Both the position numbers and the translations under genes were made by a program. A DNA stretch of 64,000 nt from an uncultured Algibacter sp. (GTDB lineage: Bacteria > Bacteroidota > Bacteroidia > Flavobacteriales > Flavobacteriaceae): the NCBI GenBank assembly GCA_947502405.1, contig CANMZT010000001.1, forward strand, positions 366,704 through 430,703, written 5' to 3'. Each line of letters starts with the position of its first letter. The first letter of the stretch is position 1. Positions 54,482-63,744 of the stretch are shown here, one piece after another. The notes beneath the pieces are model-generated. The model did not search any database. It saw nothing but the letters and a program-made list of their open reading frames with translations, and was not told where the DNA came from.

Positions 54482-54574
54482 TAACAAGTTCGGTTATTTA
54501 AATAAGATATTCAAAAAATCGATAGAAAAGAAATTCCTCGCGGCTACGGCAGGAGGTTTCCTTTGAACTTGTTA
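54482..54574. repeat. Nested inverted repeat in intergenic gap
   Basis: TAACAAGTTC (54482-54491) and GAACTTGTTA (54565-54574) are perfect inverted arms. Between them is a second, GC-richer imperfect palindrome, around CCTCGCGGCTACGGCAGGAGG-like sequence (given in part: CCTCGCGG...GGCAGGAGG). It lies between the SnoaL-like gene and NdpA in a 228 bp gap without a gene. Function unknown. Confidence 0.55.
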
Positions 54575-54677
54575 TTCCCGTGAAATCGATAGATTCATGA
54601 ATACCATATACAGAAATATAAAACAATGAATAAAACGAGAATTTAAATTAATAGAATTTTTATTTTAAGAGATTCTA

Positions 54678-55727
54678 TTAATTCTCAGCATTAAAAAACA
54701 CCTTGTAATAATGCATTTTCTTCTCGTCATCATAACCACGCTCTAAATATTCACTTGAAGCATCAGGTGCATCAATATCTAATTTAATTTGAATATTAGT
54801 ATCTAGTTTAATATCAGTTTTTATTTTTCGTTTTTCTTTATTTAAAACGGCTTCAGCAACATCAAACTGATTTCTAATTACTAGATTTTGCTCGCCTTCA
54901 AATTCTTTCTTATAATTTTCAAATTCTCTAATGTGTTTTTCTTCTTCAAAAAGTTCTTCTTTGAAGCGCTCAATATTTACAACTTCATTTTCTTTAAAAA
55001 AATCTATGGTTTGGGCTAAAAAAGTGTTTCGTTCTTTGGCTCCGTAATTGGTTTTTAAAACCTCAGTGGAGAATTCTTTACAAAGTTCAATATATTGTTG
55101 GGTATGGTTATTAGCATCATCAGCATACTTAATATTTAAAAAATGATTAATCCAATATTGCGCATCGTAATTATTATTATCAATACTTAAAATAATATTA
55201 CCTTCAGTATCGCTTTGATTTAAAATTAAGCAGCCTTTATCTACTTTTTTAGAATTTATGCCTTTTTGTACTAACACATCATAGCTATTATTTTCTAAAT
55301 AAGTTTGAAAGAAATTAACTTTACTTTCAATTTTAAAAATTCCAATGGCATTGGTAGTCATGTCTCTAAACTCGATACCTTCAAACATAACAACTAAAAC
55401 ATCTCCAGTTTTTATTTGAGCAGAACTAGATTGCTCGTATAAATGCGTTACAATATGTTTTGAAATATCTATAAATCCATTCTCGTCATTAAATAACTGT
55501 GTGCAGTAGCTATTAATTTCGTTTAAAGAGATGTTTGCATGATGATTAAAACGATAGCTTTGAACCACACTTCCAAAAGGTTTTAAAAGAAAAGGTAACA
55601 TCAAATCATAACTTGCTTCGTCAAAATCGACTAACTTTTCTGAAAAAGCATTTTTTGTATCATTAAATTTATTACCAACTTTATGGATGATGAATTTTGA
55701 AATTGAGGCGTTTTTTCTGGAAATCAT
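54678..55727 (-). CDS. Nucleoid-associated protein, NdpA family
   Basis: This 349-residue protein follows the NdpA/YejK pattern: FIIHKVGNK at the start, MLPFLLKPFGS in the N-terminal third, and a middle part with GCLILNQSD, ILSIDN and AQYWINHFLNIK, ending in the EYLERGYDDEKKMHYYKVFF tail. Members bind DNA or co-localise with the nucleoid; the biochemistry is not well known. It is separated from the next gene upstream by a terminator hairpin on the minus strand. The assignment is by family resemblance. Confidence 0.82.
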   Translation of the reverse strand: MISRKNASISKFIIHKVGNKFNDTKNAFSEKLVDFDEASYDLMLPFLLKPFGSVVQSYRFNHHANISLNEINSYCTQLFNDENGFIDISKHIVTHLYEQSSSAQIKTGDVLVVMFEGIEFRDMTTNAIGIFKIESKVNFFQTYLENNSYDVLVQKGINSKKVDKGCLILNQSDTEGNIILSIDNNNYDAQYWINHFLNIKYADDANNHTQQYIELCKEFSTEVLKTNYGAKERNTFLAQTIDFFKENEVVNIERFKEELFEEEKHIREFENYKKEFEGEQNLVIRNQFDVAEAVLNKEKRKIKTDIKLDTNIQIKLDIDAPDASSEYLERGYDDEKKMHYYKVFFNAEN

Positions 55728-55777
55728 TCGCTTTGTTTTTGGATTACAATACTATTAAATAAACTTGAAATTACTAC

Positions 55778-55812
55778 AAAAAAGAGCGCCAAAGTATAAC
55801 ACTTTGACGCTC
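55778..55812 (-). terminator. Minus-strand terminator
   Basis: GAGCGCCAAAGT (55784-55795) and ACTTTGACGCTC (55801-55812) pair with one mismatch over a 5-base loop. The minus-strand run of T lies on the far side (TTTTTTG). It follows the stop of the 55849 gene by 36 bp and closes the OmpA-TapB-like pair. Confidence 0.8.
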
Positions 55813-55848
55813 GAGATTCGAGGACTTGCTTTTGGTGGTTAAAAATCG

Positions 55849-56529
55849 TTATTTCTTAAAACTTGTAAGCTCTGAATAGCCCATAAGTTTACCATTTTTA
55901 TTGTAGGATTCGTTTCTTACCATACCCACGCCTTCTGCAATCCATTCTTTAATTTTAAATTTCATTTTCATTCCCATTTTCATTTCGCTATCGTAACTCA
56001 AAGCAAAACAATTAAAAGTTCCTGCAGGTGTGGTTATAGATTCTTTTTTGTCTACAGTTCTGTTAAGCATATCAATCTTCATATTCATTTTCATACCGCC
56101 CATATTTATGGCCATATTCATGTTGGCATCCTTTAGTGATTGTCCTACTTGTAAATCATTGGGTAGTTCAATATTAGTACCAGTAATATCCATATCCATG
56201 TCTTTATACTGTTTAAACATATCAGGATTCATTAAGGATTTAAAATCTATTGAAATATAATTCCCTTCACATGTAATTTGATAACTTGTTGTGGTAATTT
56301 CTTTTCCTTTTGCATCAAATATCTCTGTTTTAATGGTGGCTACATTGCCATCAACGTTAGTTACCTCATATTTAACAGCACCCTCTTTTTTACCTTTTTT
56401 ATTGTAGTTAGTAATTTCAAACTTGGTGCCTTTTTCAAATGGATAGTATGCTTTACAGGCGTTTTGACTGAACGCCGAAAGGCTTATTATAAACGCGCAA
56501 ATCAGAATGGTAATTTTAGTTTTCATCAT
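55849..56529 (-). CDS. TapB/DUF3108-like secreted protein
   Basis: This 226-residue protein has a signal peptide (CAFIISLSAFSQ) and a beta-rich body that fits DUF3108/TapB: YYPFEKGTKFEITNYNKKGKKEGAVKYEV near the start, ITTPAGTFNCFALSYDSEM near 165-183, and WIAEGVGMVRNESYNKNGKL near the end. The repeated NMGGMKMNMKIDM and MKMGMKMKFKIKE stretches are Met/Lys-rich. It ends 2 bp from the OmpA gene in the same direction, so the pair is likely an operon acting in the envelope. Confidence 0.75.
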   Translation of the reverse strand: MMKTKITILICAFIISLSAFSQNACKAYYPFEKGTKFEITNYNKKGKKEGAVKYEVTNVDGNVATIKTEIFDAKGKEITTTSYQITCEGNYISIDFKSLMNPDMFKQYKDMDMDITGTNIELPNDLQVGQSLKDANMNMAINMGGMKMNMKIDMLNRTVDKKESITTPAGTFNCFALSYDSEMKMGMKMKFKIKEWIAEGVGMVRNESYNKNGKLMGYSELTSFKK

Positions 56530-56531
56530 TT

Positions 56532-58076
56532 TTAAATTTTAACAAATTCAACACGTCTGTTCTGTGCTTTTCCATCTGTTGTGTTATTGTCTCCAATAGG
56601 TTCAGATTCTCCCTTTCCATCTGCCTCAAGCCTTTCTCCAGAAATTTTATAAATATTTACAAGCGCATCTTTAACTGCAGCAGCTCTTGCTTTAGAGAGT
56701 TTCAGGTTAGTATCTTCAGTTCCATCAGCATCAGTATGACCAATAATATTAAGTTTAATACTATCATCTTGCATTAAGACTTGTGAAATCTGACGAATAA
56801 TTCCTAAAGATTGCGGTTGAATATTTGCAGAACCAGAATCAAATAAAATACCATTGGTAGATATTTTACCTTCAGAAAGTAGTTTTCGTCTTAAATCAAC
56901 ACCACCTTCAGCAACTTTTAAGTTTGAAATATATAAATGTTCTTCTCCGTCTTTTAAATTGTTAAGATGAAACTTTAAAAACTTAAGCACATTTAATTCT
57001 TCAATAAACCTTGGGATATCAATATATTTAGTTTCGTTAATCCATAGCCTAAAGCGTTTTTTAGTTACAGATATGGCAATGTGAGGCTGGTTAAGTATAG
57101 CTTTTCTAATATCAGCTTTTATATCTGTATTGATAGCGCCACCACCTCTATTAAAATAGTTGTAAGCTCTCAATGAAAAAGCTGAATATTGTCCTAGTGG
57201 AATTGAAATTGAGACATAATGATCAGTACCGTTGTTAAATGCATCATCACCACTTAAAATAACGTTGAATCTAGCTGTTGATGAAGTTTGTTGACCAACA
57301 CCTTTTGTTAAGATGTCAAACTCTATAGTGAAATCTTCAGGAAGATCTTTTACATCCGGAATATAAAAAACACCATATCCCGTTTTGAGTTCAAACCATT
57401 TTCCTTTATCTCCGATTTTCACGACTTCACCAGAAGCATTAGTATTCCATTTACTAGGGAAATCTCCAATAAAATCTTTTGCAAAATCATCAAAAAATAA
57501 GAGTTTGTCACCTGGAACAAAATCGTATTTACTATAAACTTCTAAATTGTCTGAAATATTTGAATCTTGTTTTACCTCGCTAGAATCACTACTCGTTGGA
57601 TTGTTTCCAGAATTTGTTTCATTTGATGATGTATCATCAGATTCATTTTCTTCTTTTTTATCACGCTCCCGTTCACCTAAAAGGAGTTTTTTTGCTGTTT
57701 TAATGCTATATTTCAATGCCTTTTTTGCTTTATTCATTTGCAAAGTGGCTTTCCCTTGTTTTAAAACACTTAATCCGTCTAAGTCTCCTAAAATATCAGG
57801 AGCACTATCACTTAAACCTTCAAGATCATCAAGAGCATCTTCTAGAACATCAATATCTTCATCTTCTAACGGAGTTCCCGATTCGGCATAACCATCGTAT
57901 TTGTAAACTTTATCGTAAATATCAAACGATTCAGAAACAAAAGTGTCAACACTATTGACTCCTGTTCTGCTTTTTGGTCTTTTTATTTGTTTGGTTTGCG
58001 CTTCAAGGTTTGGAATAATAAATACAAAAGCCATCCAAATAGAGAGGATGCTTATTGCACTCTTGGGAATTTTCAT
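56532..58076 (-). CDS. OmpA-family protein
   Basis: This 514-residue protein has a signal peptide (LSIWMAFVFIIPNLEAQ), an acidic helical part (about 50-110), a Ser/Asn-rich linker, a laminin/concanavalin-like beta domain (about 195-385) and a C-terminal OmpA peptidoglycan-binding domain (about 395-514): SGSANIQPQSLG, NIIGHTDADG, LSKARAAAVKDAL and NRRVEFVKI. The domain order is an outer-membrane-anchored envelope protein. A similar lectin-like middle is common in Flavobacteriaceae OmpA proteins. It is upstream of the TapB-like gene. Confidence 0.87.
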   Translation of the reverse strand: MKIPKSAISILSIWMAFVFIIPNLEAQTKQIKRPKSRTGVNSVDTFVSESFDIYDKVYKYDGYAESGTPLEDEDIDVLEDALDDLEGLSDSAPDILGDLDGLSVLKQGKATLQMNKAKKALKYSIKTAKKLLLGERERDKKEENESDDTSSNETNSGNNPTSSDSSEVKQDSNISDNLEVYSKYDFVPGDKLLFFDDFAKDFIGDFPSKWNTNASGEVVKIGDKGKWFELKTGYGVFYIPDVKDLPEDFTIEFDILTKGVGQQTSSTARFNVILSGDDAFNNGTDHYVSISIPLGQYSAFSLRAYNYFNRGGGAINTDIKADIRKAILNQPHIAISVTKKRFRLWINETKYIDIPRFIEELNVLKFLKFHLNNLKDGEEHLYISNLKVAEGGVDLRRKLLSEGKISTNGILFDSGSANIQPQSLGIIRQISQVLMQDDSIKLNIIGHTDADGTEDTNLKLSKARAAAVKDALVNIYKISGERLEADGKGESEPIGDNNTTDGKAQNRRVEFVKI

Positions 58077-58157
58077 TTGTAATTATTTGATTAATAGCTG
58101 CCTTAAAGATAGAAATTACTTTTTTATAGACAAAGGCGAAATGTTAAATTTCGGTAT

Positions 58158-60590
58158 TCAATTAATTTGATAAAGAATAATAGCATTGTCGTCGCCTTTG
58201 GTTACAAACTCTAAATTTCTGTCTTTGTCAATATTATCAAGATCAATATTGGAGTTTCCATAAACTGGAAAGTTTGGAAGTAGTCTAAATTGACTATCAA
58301 ATAAGTGCGTTTTATGCAATTGCAAGTCTGTTACGCTAACATATATTTTATTATTGATGTAGAAGATTTTTGGATGTAAATATTCACCAAAATCCAATTC
58401 CGTAGTCTTGTTTTTTATGGTAAGTTTGTTTTCACTTTGAGCCACTAAAGTTTTGCTTGTGGTTTCAATATGATGATTTTCAGAAAGGTTTAAATTTCTT
58501 GAAGAAACATTACCCTTTGAATCAATTGAAATTAAATCGCCTTGGTCTGAAGTTGTGGTAAACGTGTTGTTATATAAGTAAATAGGTTGGTTTGAATAGG
58601 AATGAGATTGTTTAGGTTTTACTCTAGTTTTTCCTAACCTGTCAAGGATATAAAGTTTGCTTTTTGTTTTTAAGGTGATATAGTCCTTGTTGCCTATTCT
58701 AAAATGTTTTGGTTGCGAAATAATAGTGCTATTTGCTGATTTAAAGGTAAAACCTCTAACCGTTTTTCCTTTAACATCGTACATTAAAACATGTTTGCCT
58801 TGTGTAACTAAAAGCCGGTATTTTTTTCTATTATCATAATCAAAAACTGCTAAAGGTTGCGTAATCTCATCATTAAACTTTAAAGAAAATGGCTTAACTT
58901 CTTTTCCATTTCTATCTAAAACATAAACTCTATTGGGAGTTGCAAATGCTAGTTGTAAGCGTCCGTTTTTATAAATATCAATTTGTTCAATTGTGCCTAA
59001 AACGGGACCTTTTAGCTGTTTTTTCCAAAGAATTTTACCTTTATTAGAGATTAAATATAAATTATTATTTATGTCTTGAACTACAATCTCTTTCTGTTTA
59101 GTTATGTGATTTTTAACAAACTGAGGCGTATTTAAAATAGGTGTGTCTAATTTGATGTTTAGTTCTTCTGAAACAGAATTAACTGAAGCCCTTGTTTTAT
59201 TCTTTTTTATAATACCATTTACGTGGGCAAAATTATTATCATAAATAAACTGAATAGCTGAGGCGTTGTAGTTCTTTAATTTGATGTTGGGGTTTGTTTT
59301 AATGTTTTTATTTAAAACAGTTTTTAATGTTGTGGGATTCATTACCTGTAACATAGAAGCGGCGTCGCTTAACTTTTCTTTGACATTTTTAAAGTAAGAA
59401 GTATTGCTTAAAGTCGTTTTGTTTTGATAGTTGGCTATGATGTTTTGTAGAATATCTACATCATTTGTAAATACAAAATTGTCATCCAAAACACAATATA
59501 AGCTAGCATTATTGTAGCTTATTATTGGATGGAATGTTTTAGCAAATAAAATAGGCATGCTAAAATTATAGATATTAATACCTCTGTAAGTATCTATAAT
59601 AGTTTGCTCTCCTAAAAGAGCGTCTTTTGTAGCAATAACATCGGTTGAATTTAAAACAATAGCGTGGTTTTTACCCTCATATATAACACCAATTTCAACA
59701 ATATCATTAAAAAGTTTGGTGTTGTTGATAATCGAATCCTTTTTGTTGAATTTTAATAAATTCGTTCTAAGAGTATCAAAATTATCAAATGTAAAACTGA
59801 GAAATCCATCACTGTTTGATGGTGTTACGTCTGACATTTTATTAACTTGAGGAACGGTGTTTTTAAAAATATTGATTAAGCTTTCAGTAGAATCTGTAGC
59901 TTTTGTGATGCCATTAAAATAAGTTTCATGCTGATTCAAATCAACATCAACAGCAATAAACTTAGTGAGCTTATTTGAAACAAGAGAATCTTCAATAAAT
60001 AATGAAGGTGAAAAATTAGTATTTGGTTTAATAATTAAAGAAAACGTTTTGTCGTTACTTAAGGTTTTGTATGTTTTCCTAAGTTCTAGGTTGTCGTTAA
60101 CAAAGTTAAAAGCATCATCAATTATGGCTTTTGATGAAGATGCAAAAAAAGTACTATCAATAATAGCGCTATAAAACGTGCTGTTATTTATTGTAGACTT
60201 AATTATAGACTTGTTTTTGTAAGCAAGCACTTCTTCAGTATAATCTGGTAATGAGTCTGTTATAAATAAGTCTTTTGAATACTTAGTTATAACTGTATAT
60301 TGAAGACTATCATTGTTTTCATCAGAAAAGCAAATCAATAAATCTTTGCTTGGTTTTAGGTTTGATAGAGGTTTTAATTTTTGTTCAATTTTTTCTGTGA
60401 TGGAAACTTCAAGAATAGTGTTAAAAAAATCGCTATTACTTATACTGTTATTTAAACTTTCAAGATTTGAAGTTTTAATGATTACAGATGTGTTTTTAGG
60501 AACAAAATCTATGAGGTTTGAGTGTTCTGCGTTGGGTTTAGAGCAACCAAAACCTAAAATAAGTAGAAGGGAAAAGCAAAAAAATCTCAT
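58158..60590 (-). CDS. Large lipoprotein of unknown function, beta-propeller half
   Basis: This 810-residue lipoprotein has its anchor at Cys16 (LLILGFGC). The N-terminal half (20-500) has repeated segments that read LSNDKTFSLIIKPN and FLSFTFDNFDT, with no known match. The C-terminal half (about 505-810) reads as a beta-propeller of short blades (KGKILWKKQLKGPVLG, NGRLQLAFATPNRVYVLDRNGKE, KSKLYILDRLGKT). The family is found beside rnhB in Flavobacteriaceae, where the two genes lie on the same strand, as here. The function is unknown. Confidence 0.68.
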   Translation of the reverse strand: MRFFCFSLLLILGFGCSKPNAEHSNLIDFVPKNTSVIIKTSNLESLNNSISNSDFFNTILEVSITEKIEQKLKPLSNLKPSKDLLICFSDENNDSLQYTVITKYSKDLFITDSLPDYTEEVLAYKNKSIIKSTINNSTFYSAIIDSTFFASSSKAIIDDAFNFVNDNLELRKTYKTLSNDKTFSLIIKPNTNFSPSLFIEDSLVSNKLTKFIAVDVDLNQHETYFNGITKATDSTESLINIFKNTVPQVNKMSDVTPSNSDGFLSFTFDNFDTLRTNLLKFNKKDSIINNTKLFNDIVEIGVIYEGKNHAIVLNSTDVIATKDALLGEQTIIDTYRGINIYNFSMPILFAKTFHPIISYNNASLYCVLDDNFVFTNDVDILQNIIANYQNKTTLSNTSYFKNVKEKLSDAASMLQVMNPTTLKTVLNKNIKTNPNIKLKNYNASAIQFIYDNNFAHVNGIIKKNKTRASVNSVSEELNIKLDTPILNTPQFVKNHITKQKEIVVQDINNNLYLISNKGKILWKKQLKGPVLGTIEQIDIYKNGRLQLAFATPNRVYVLDRNGKEVKPFSLKFNDEITQPLAVFDYDNRKKYRLLVTQGKHVLMYDVKGKTVRGFTFKSANSTIISQPKHFRIGNKDYITLKTKSKLYILDRLGKTRVKPKQSHSYSNQPIYLYNNTFTTTSDQGDLISIDSKGNVSSRNLNLSENHHIETTSKTLVAQSENKLTIKNKTTELDFGEYLHPKIFYINNKIYVSVTDLQLHKTHLFDSQFRLLPNFPVYGNSNIDLDNIDKDRNLEFVTKGDDNAIILYQIN

Positions 60591-60621
60591 GGATGGAATT
60601 AATTTCTACAAATATAGAAAC

Positions 60622-61221
60622 TTATAAATCTAACTTTAATTGTTCCGGCAATAATCTGAATGATTTTCTGTGGTATTTTGTTATGCCGTGTTTTTTTATA
60701 GCTTCCCTATGCTCTTTGGTGGGATAGCCTTTATTCTGTTTCCAATTATATATAGGGAATTCTTCATGTATTTTATCCATATACAAATCACGATATGTTT
60801 TAGCTAAAACTGAAGCGGCAGCAATACTTAAATATTTACCATCTCCTTTAACTATAGTCTCAAAAGGAACATTGTTATAAGGCTTAAATTTATTGCCATC
60901 AACAATAATAAATTCAGGTTGAGGTTTCAGGGATTCAATCGATTTGTGCATTGCTAATATGGAAGCATTTAAAATATTAATCGTGTCAATTTCCTCTTGA
61001 AATACATGAGCCACACCAAAACACAAGGCGTTGGTTTCAATAATGGGTTTTAAAATAAATCGTTTTTTTTCGCTTACTTGTTTGGAGTCATTTAAGACTG
61101 AATTTTTGAAATTATCAGGAAGTATTACAGCAGCAGCAGTTACTGGTCCCGCTAAACAGCCACGGCCAGCTTCATCTGTTCCGCATTCTAACTTGTAATT
61201 TGAATGATTTAGTAGTAACAT
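60622..61221 (-). CDS. rnhB: Ribonuclease HII
   Basis: This enzyme of about 199 residues cleaves RNA in RNA-DNA hybrids and removes single ribonucleotides. The start is at the ATG of [21 protein letters not shown]; an in-frame ATG 36 bp upstream would add residues that the family lacks. The catalytic acids are the Asp and Glu in CGTDEAGRG, then IVDGNKF near 113 and [12 protein letters not shown] near 142. Sequence is canonical for RNase HII. Confidence 0.95.
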   Translation of the reverse strand: MLLLNHSNYKLECGTDEAGRGCLAGPVTAAAVILPDNFKNSVLNDSKQVSEKKRFILKPIIETNALCFGVAHVFQEEIDTINILNASILAMHKSIESLKPQPEFIIVDGNKFKPYNNVPFETIVKGDGKYLSIAAASVLAKTYRDLYMDKIHEEFPIYNWKQNKGYPTKEHREAIKKHGITKYHRKSFRLLPEQLKLDL

Positions 61222-61272
61222 ATAAATTAAACAAAGATATAATATGTCTTTAATCAAGTCTCAAATTGTCTT

Positions 61273-61280
61273 TACATTTG
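61273..61280 (+). promoter_or_regulatory. Orphan -7 box TACATTTG
   Basis: TACATTTG fits TAnnTTTG but lies in the gap between divergent genes with no coding frame directly after it. A hairpin terminator follows 120 bp downstream. Its -33 box is not clear. Confidence 0.5.
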
Positions 61281-61286
61281 TCTACT

Positions 61287-61433
61287 ACATGCATTTTTTT
61301 TGATAAAAAATTGGTTTTTAGAAATAATATTAAGATGTTTGTTAGCGACTAACTCAATTAAATTTCAAATTATCATCTATATCCAGATGGTTAATAGTGA
61401 AAAGAAAGCCAGCAAAAAATGCTGGCTTTCTTT
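61287..61433 (+). ncRNA. Candidate small RNA, promoter to terminator
   Basis: The putative transcript runs from about 7 bp after the orphan -7 box to the hairpin at 61401-61433, some 145 nt. No open frame fits inside with a natural start and stop. Nothing conserved can be claimed from one genome; it could also be a leader hairpin or a remnant of a deleted gene. Confidence 0.3.
61401..61433 (+). terminator. Hairpin in divergent gap
   Basis: AAAGAAAGCCAGC (61401-61413) pairs perfectly with GCTGGCTTTCTTT (61421-61433) over a 7-base loop. It is not at the end of any gene I can identify; the porin promoter box lies after it (61471). Confidence 0.85.
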
Positions 61434-61470
61434 ATTTAAAATAATTACTCGCACTTTACGTTCAAATAAT

Positions 61471-61478
61471 TACTTTTG
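61471..61478 (+). promoter_or_regulatory. -7 box of porin gene, TACTTTTG
   Basis: TACTTTTG matches TAnnTTTG and is 51 bp before the porin ATG. It overlaps an upstream in-frame TTG, which argues that translation begins at the ATG at 61530. Confidence 0.55.
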
Positions 61479-61529
61479 CCTCGGAAAACAATTAGCAAAC
61501 GGTACAGATTAAATTTCCCAATTACCTTT

Positions 61530-63569
61530 ATGTTTAGAGTAAGCCTCAAAATTAATGATAGAAATAAATCACCTAAATTTTATTTAGCTTGTTTTATACT
61601 ACTGCTTGGTTATACTGTTTCTGCACAAATCCAGACAAGACCAGTAGTAGAAGGTGGAAGGGGTTCTTTTGGAGTTCAAGATTCTTTAAGTGCTCAATCA
61701 AAAGAGTCTACAGATATAAAAAACTTAAAAAACCTTGATGCTAAAATTGAGGATTATTTAATAATGACGTATGAGAGAGATACCACATATCTCGATACCT
61801 CATTAACCATCCAAAAAGATTATAAGTTTAACTACTTACGTAGAGATAATTTTGGGTTAATCCCTTTTTCAAATTTAGGGCAAACATATAATGCGCTTAC
61901 TCATGATTTTGAAAACACAAGTGTAATGCCAGAATTTGGAGCTAGAGCGAGGCATTATAATTACATGGAAACGGAGGATATTAATTATTATCGAGTGCCC
62001 ACACCATTAACAGAACTATTTTACAGAACAGCCTTTGAACAAGGGCAGTTAGCCGATTCTTTTTTCACAGTAAATACATCGCCTCAATTTAATTTTTCTA
62101 TAGCCTATAAAGGGATGCGTTCTATAGGTAATTATCAGCATGCAATAACTAGTACAGGTAATTTCAGATTTACATCAAACTATGTTACAAAAAATAAACG
62201 TTATCAAGTAAGGGGGCATTATGTAACACAAGATTTATTCAACGAAGAAAATGGTGGGCTTACAGATGAAAGCGTTACCAATTTTGAGACAGGAGAAGAT
62301 GAGTTTTTAGAGCGCCCAATACTCGATGTTAATTTCGAAAATGCCGAAAACATATTAATAGGTAAAAGGTTCTATTTAGATCAAAATTATAATGTATTTA
62401 ATAAAGTGGTAAAAAAGTTTTTGCCACAAACCTTAAACGATTCTACATCTAAAAGTAGATTAAGTGTAAGGCACCTAATGTCTTTTGAAGATAAGTACTA
62501 TCAATATACGCAATCTTCTGCTAATACAGGTTTTTATGGAGATGCATTCAAATCAAGGAGTTTGTCAGATAAAGCCACTATTGAGAATTTCTACAACGAG
62601 CTTCAAGTAGACTATTACAATAACGTACTAGGTAATATCCAATTAAACGTAAATAACACCAATTACAATTACGGATACAATAAACTAGTAGTACTCAATG
62701 GTAGTACTATCGTTAACCGTCTAAAGGGAAATGTGTTTGCGGCAGGAGGTAAATACAGTAAACGTTATAAAGGTTTTAGGCTTAATGGAGAAGCAGGTAT
62801 AAATATTTCAGGAGATTTTGAAGGTAATTACTTTAAAGGTATGGCGGGGTTTAATTTAAATAAAGATATCGCTGCATCTGCTTCCATAAACCATAGCTCC
62901 AAAGCTCCAAATTTTAATACCTTATTATATCAAAGTGATTATATAAACTATAATTGGCAAAACAATTTTAATAATATTGAAACTCAGCAAGTCGGTTTTA
63001 AATTAAAATACAAGGACTTAGTAAATTTAGCAATCGATTATTCAACAATCAACGATTACGTCTATTTTAAGAAAGACGAAACCAGCCAACAAGTAGCCCC
63101 ATTTCAAAATGATAAATCTATCAGTTACTTAAGAGCAAAATTAGAGAGCGAAGTAAAGTTTGGTAAATTTGCCATCAACAATACTATCATGTATCAAAAC
63201 GTAAAGGATGATAATAACGTTCTAAACGTTCCCGAAATCAATTCCAGAAACACCGTTTACTTTGCAAGTCACCTATTCAAAAAAGCACTCTACTTGCAAA
63301 CAGGAATAACGCTAAATTACTTTACTAAATATTACATGGATGCCTACAATCCTTTATTGGCAGAATTTTATGTCCAAAACGAGAGAGAATTTGGTGATTT
63401 CCCCCGTTTAGATTTTTTCTTAAATGCAAAAATCCGACAAACACGTATCTTTTTTAAACTAGAACACTTAAATGCATCTTTCACTGGTTTCGATTACTAT
63501 TCCGCTCCAACCTATCCCTACCGAGATTTCTCAATCCGTTTTGGCTTAGTTTGGAATTTCTTTCTATAA
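61530..63569 (+). CDS. Putative outer-membrane porin (Porin_10-like)
   Basis: This protein of about 679 residues starts with a signal peptide (FYLACFILLLGYTVSAQ) and continues as a beta barrel with alternating residues and many aromatic girdle positions. The region EDYLIMTYERDTTYLDTSLTIQKDY and the closing LDFFLNAKIRQTRIFFKLEHLNASF and RFGLVWNFFL match the Bacteroidota putative porin family (Porin_10). A final aromatic residue before the stop, Leu preceded by Phe-Phe, is a usual barrel end. It should sit in the outer membrane. Repeat copy C starts 20 bp after the stop. Confidence 0.85.
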   Translation: MFRVSLKINDRNKSPKFYLACFILLLGYTVSAQIQTRPVVEGGRGSFGVQDSLSAQSKESTDIKNLKNLDAKIEDYLIMTYERDTTYLDTSLTIQKDYKFNYLRRDNFGLIPFSNLGQTYNALTHDFENTSVMPEFGARARHYNYMETEDINYYRVPTPLTELFYRTAFEQGQLADSFFTVNTSPQFNFSIAYKGMRSIGNYQHAITSTGNFRFTSNYVTKNKRYQVRGHYVTQDLFNEENGGLTDESVTNFETGEDEFLERPILDVNFENAENILIGKRFYLDQNYNVFNKVVKKFLPQTLNDSTSKSRLSVRHLMSFEDKYYQYTQSSANTGFYGDAFKSRSLSDKATIENFYNELQVDYYNNVLGNIQLNVNNTNYNYGYNKLVVLNGSTIVNRLKGNVFAAGGKYSKRYKGFRLNGEAGINISGDFEGNYFKGMAGFNLNKDIAASASINHSSKAPNFNTLLYQSDYINYNWQNNFNNIETQQVGFKLKYKDLVNLAIDYSTINDYVYFKKDETSQQVAPFQNDKSISYLRAKLESEVKFGKFAINNTIMYQNVKDDNNVLNVPEINSRNTVYFASHLFKKALYLQTGITLNYFTKYYMDAYNPLLAEFYVQNEREFGDFPRLDFFLNAKIRQTRIFFKLEHLNASFTGFDYYSAPTYPYRDFSIRFGLVWNFFL

Positions 63570-63588
63570 ATATGTAACTTATTTTTTT

Positions 63589-63744
63589 GGGCGTTACCCT
63601 CCTAAGGTCGGGTCAGGCTATCCGCTATATCTTTTGTTTTTTATGATTAGAAGTAATCAGAAATTAATATCAACCAAAGTAAAACCATTATATAGTAGTC
63701 TTTATTATAAACAAACAAAAGGATGTCGCTACTATCCTTAACGC
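63589..63744 (+). repeat. Dispersed GGGCGTTACC...TAACGC element, copy C
   Basis: It starts GGGCGTTACCCTCCTAAGGTCG, shares GGCTATCCGCTATATC and AAAGGATGTCGCTACTATCC with copy B in near-identical form, and ends TTAACGC. Length 156 bp. The 3' end forms a perfect AAGGAT/ATCCTT stem. It begins 20 bp after the porin stop in the sense direction, like copy A. Confidence 0.8.

Noticed and set aside
57547..57891. 114-codon plus-strand frame opposite the OmpA gene
   Set aside because: A Ser-rich antisense reading of an acidic linker and helical region; no start context and no domain.
61300..61512. 70-codon plus-strand frame between rnhB and the porin gene
   Set aside because: It passes through the terminator hairpin and ends in the porin promoter and leader. 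It has no conserved feature, and its start is not an ATG with support.
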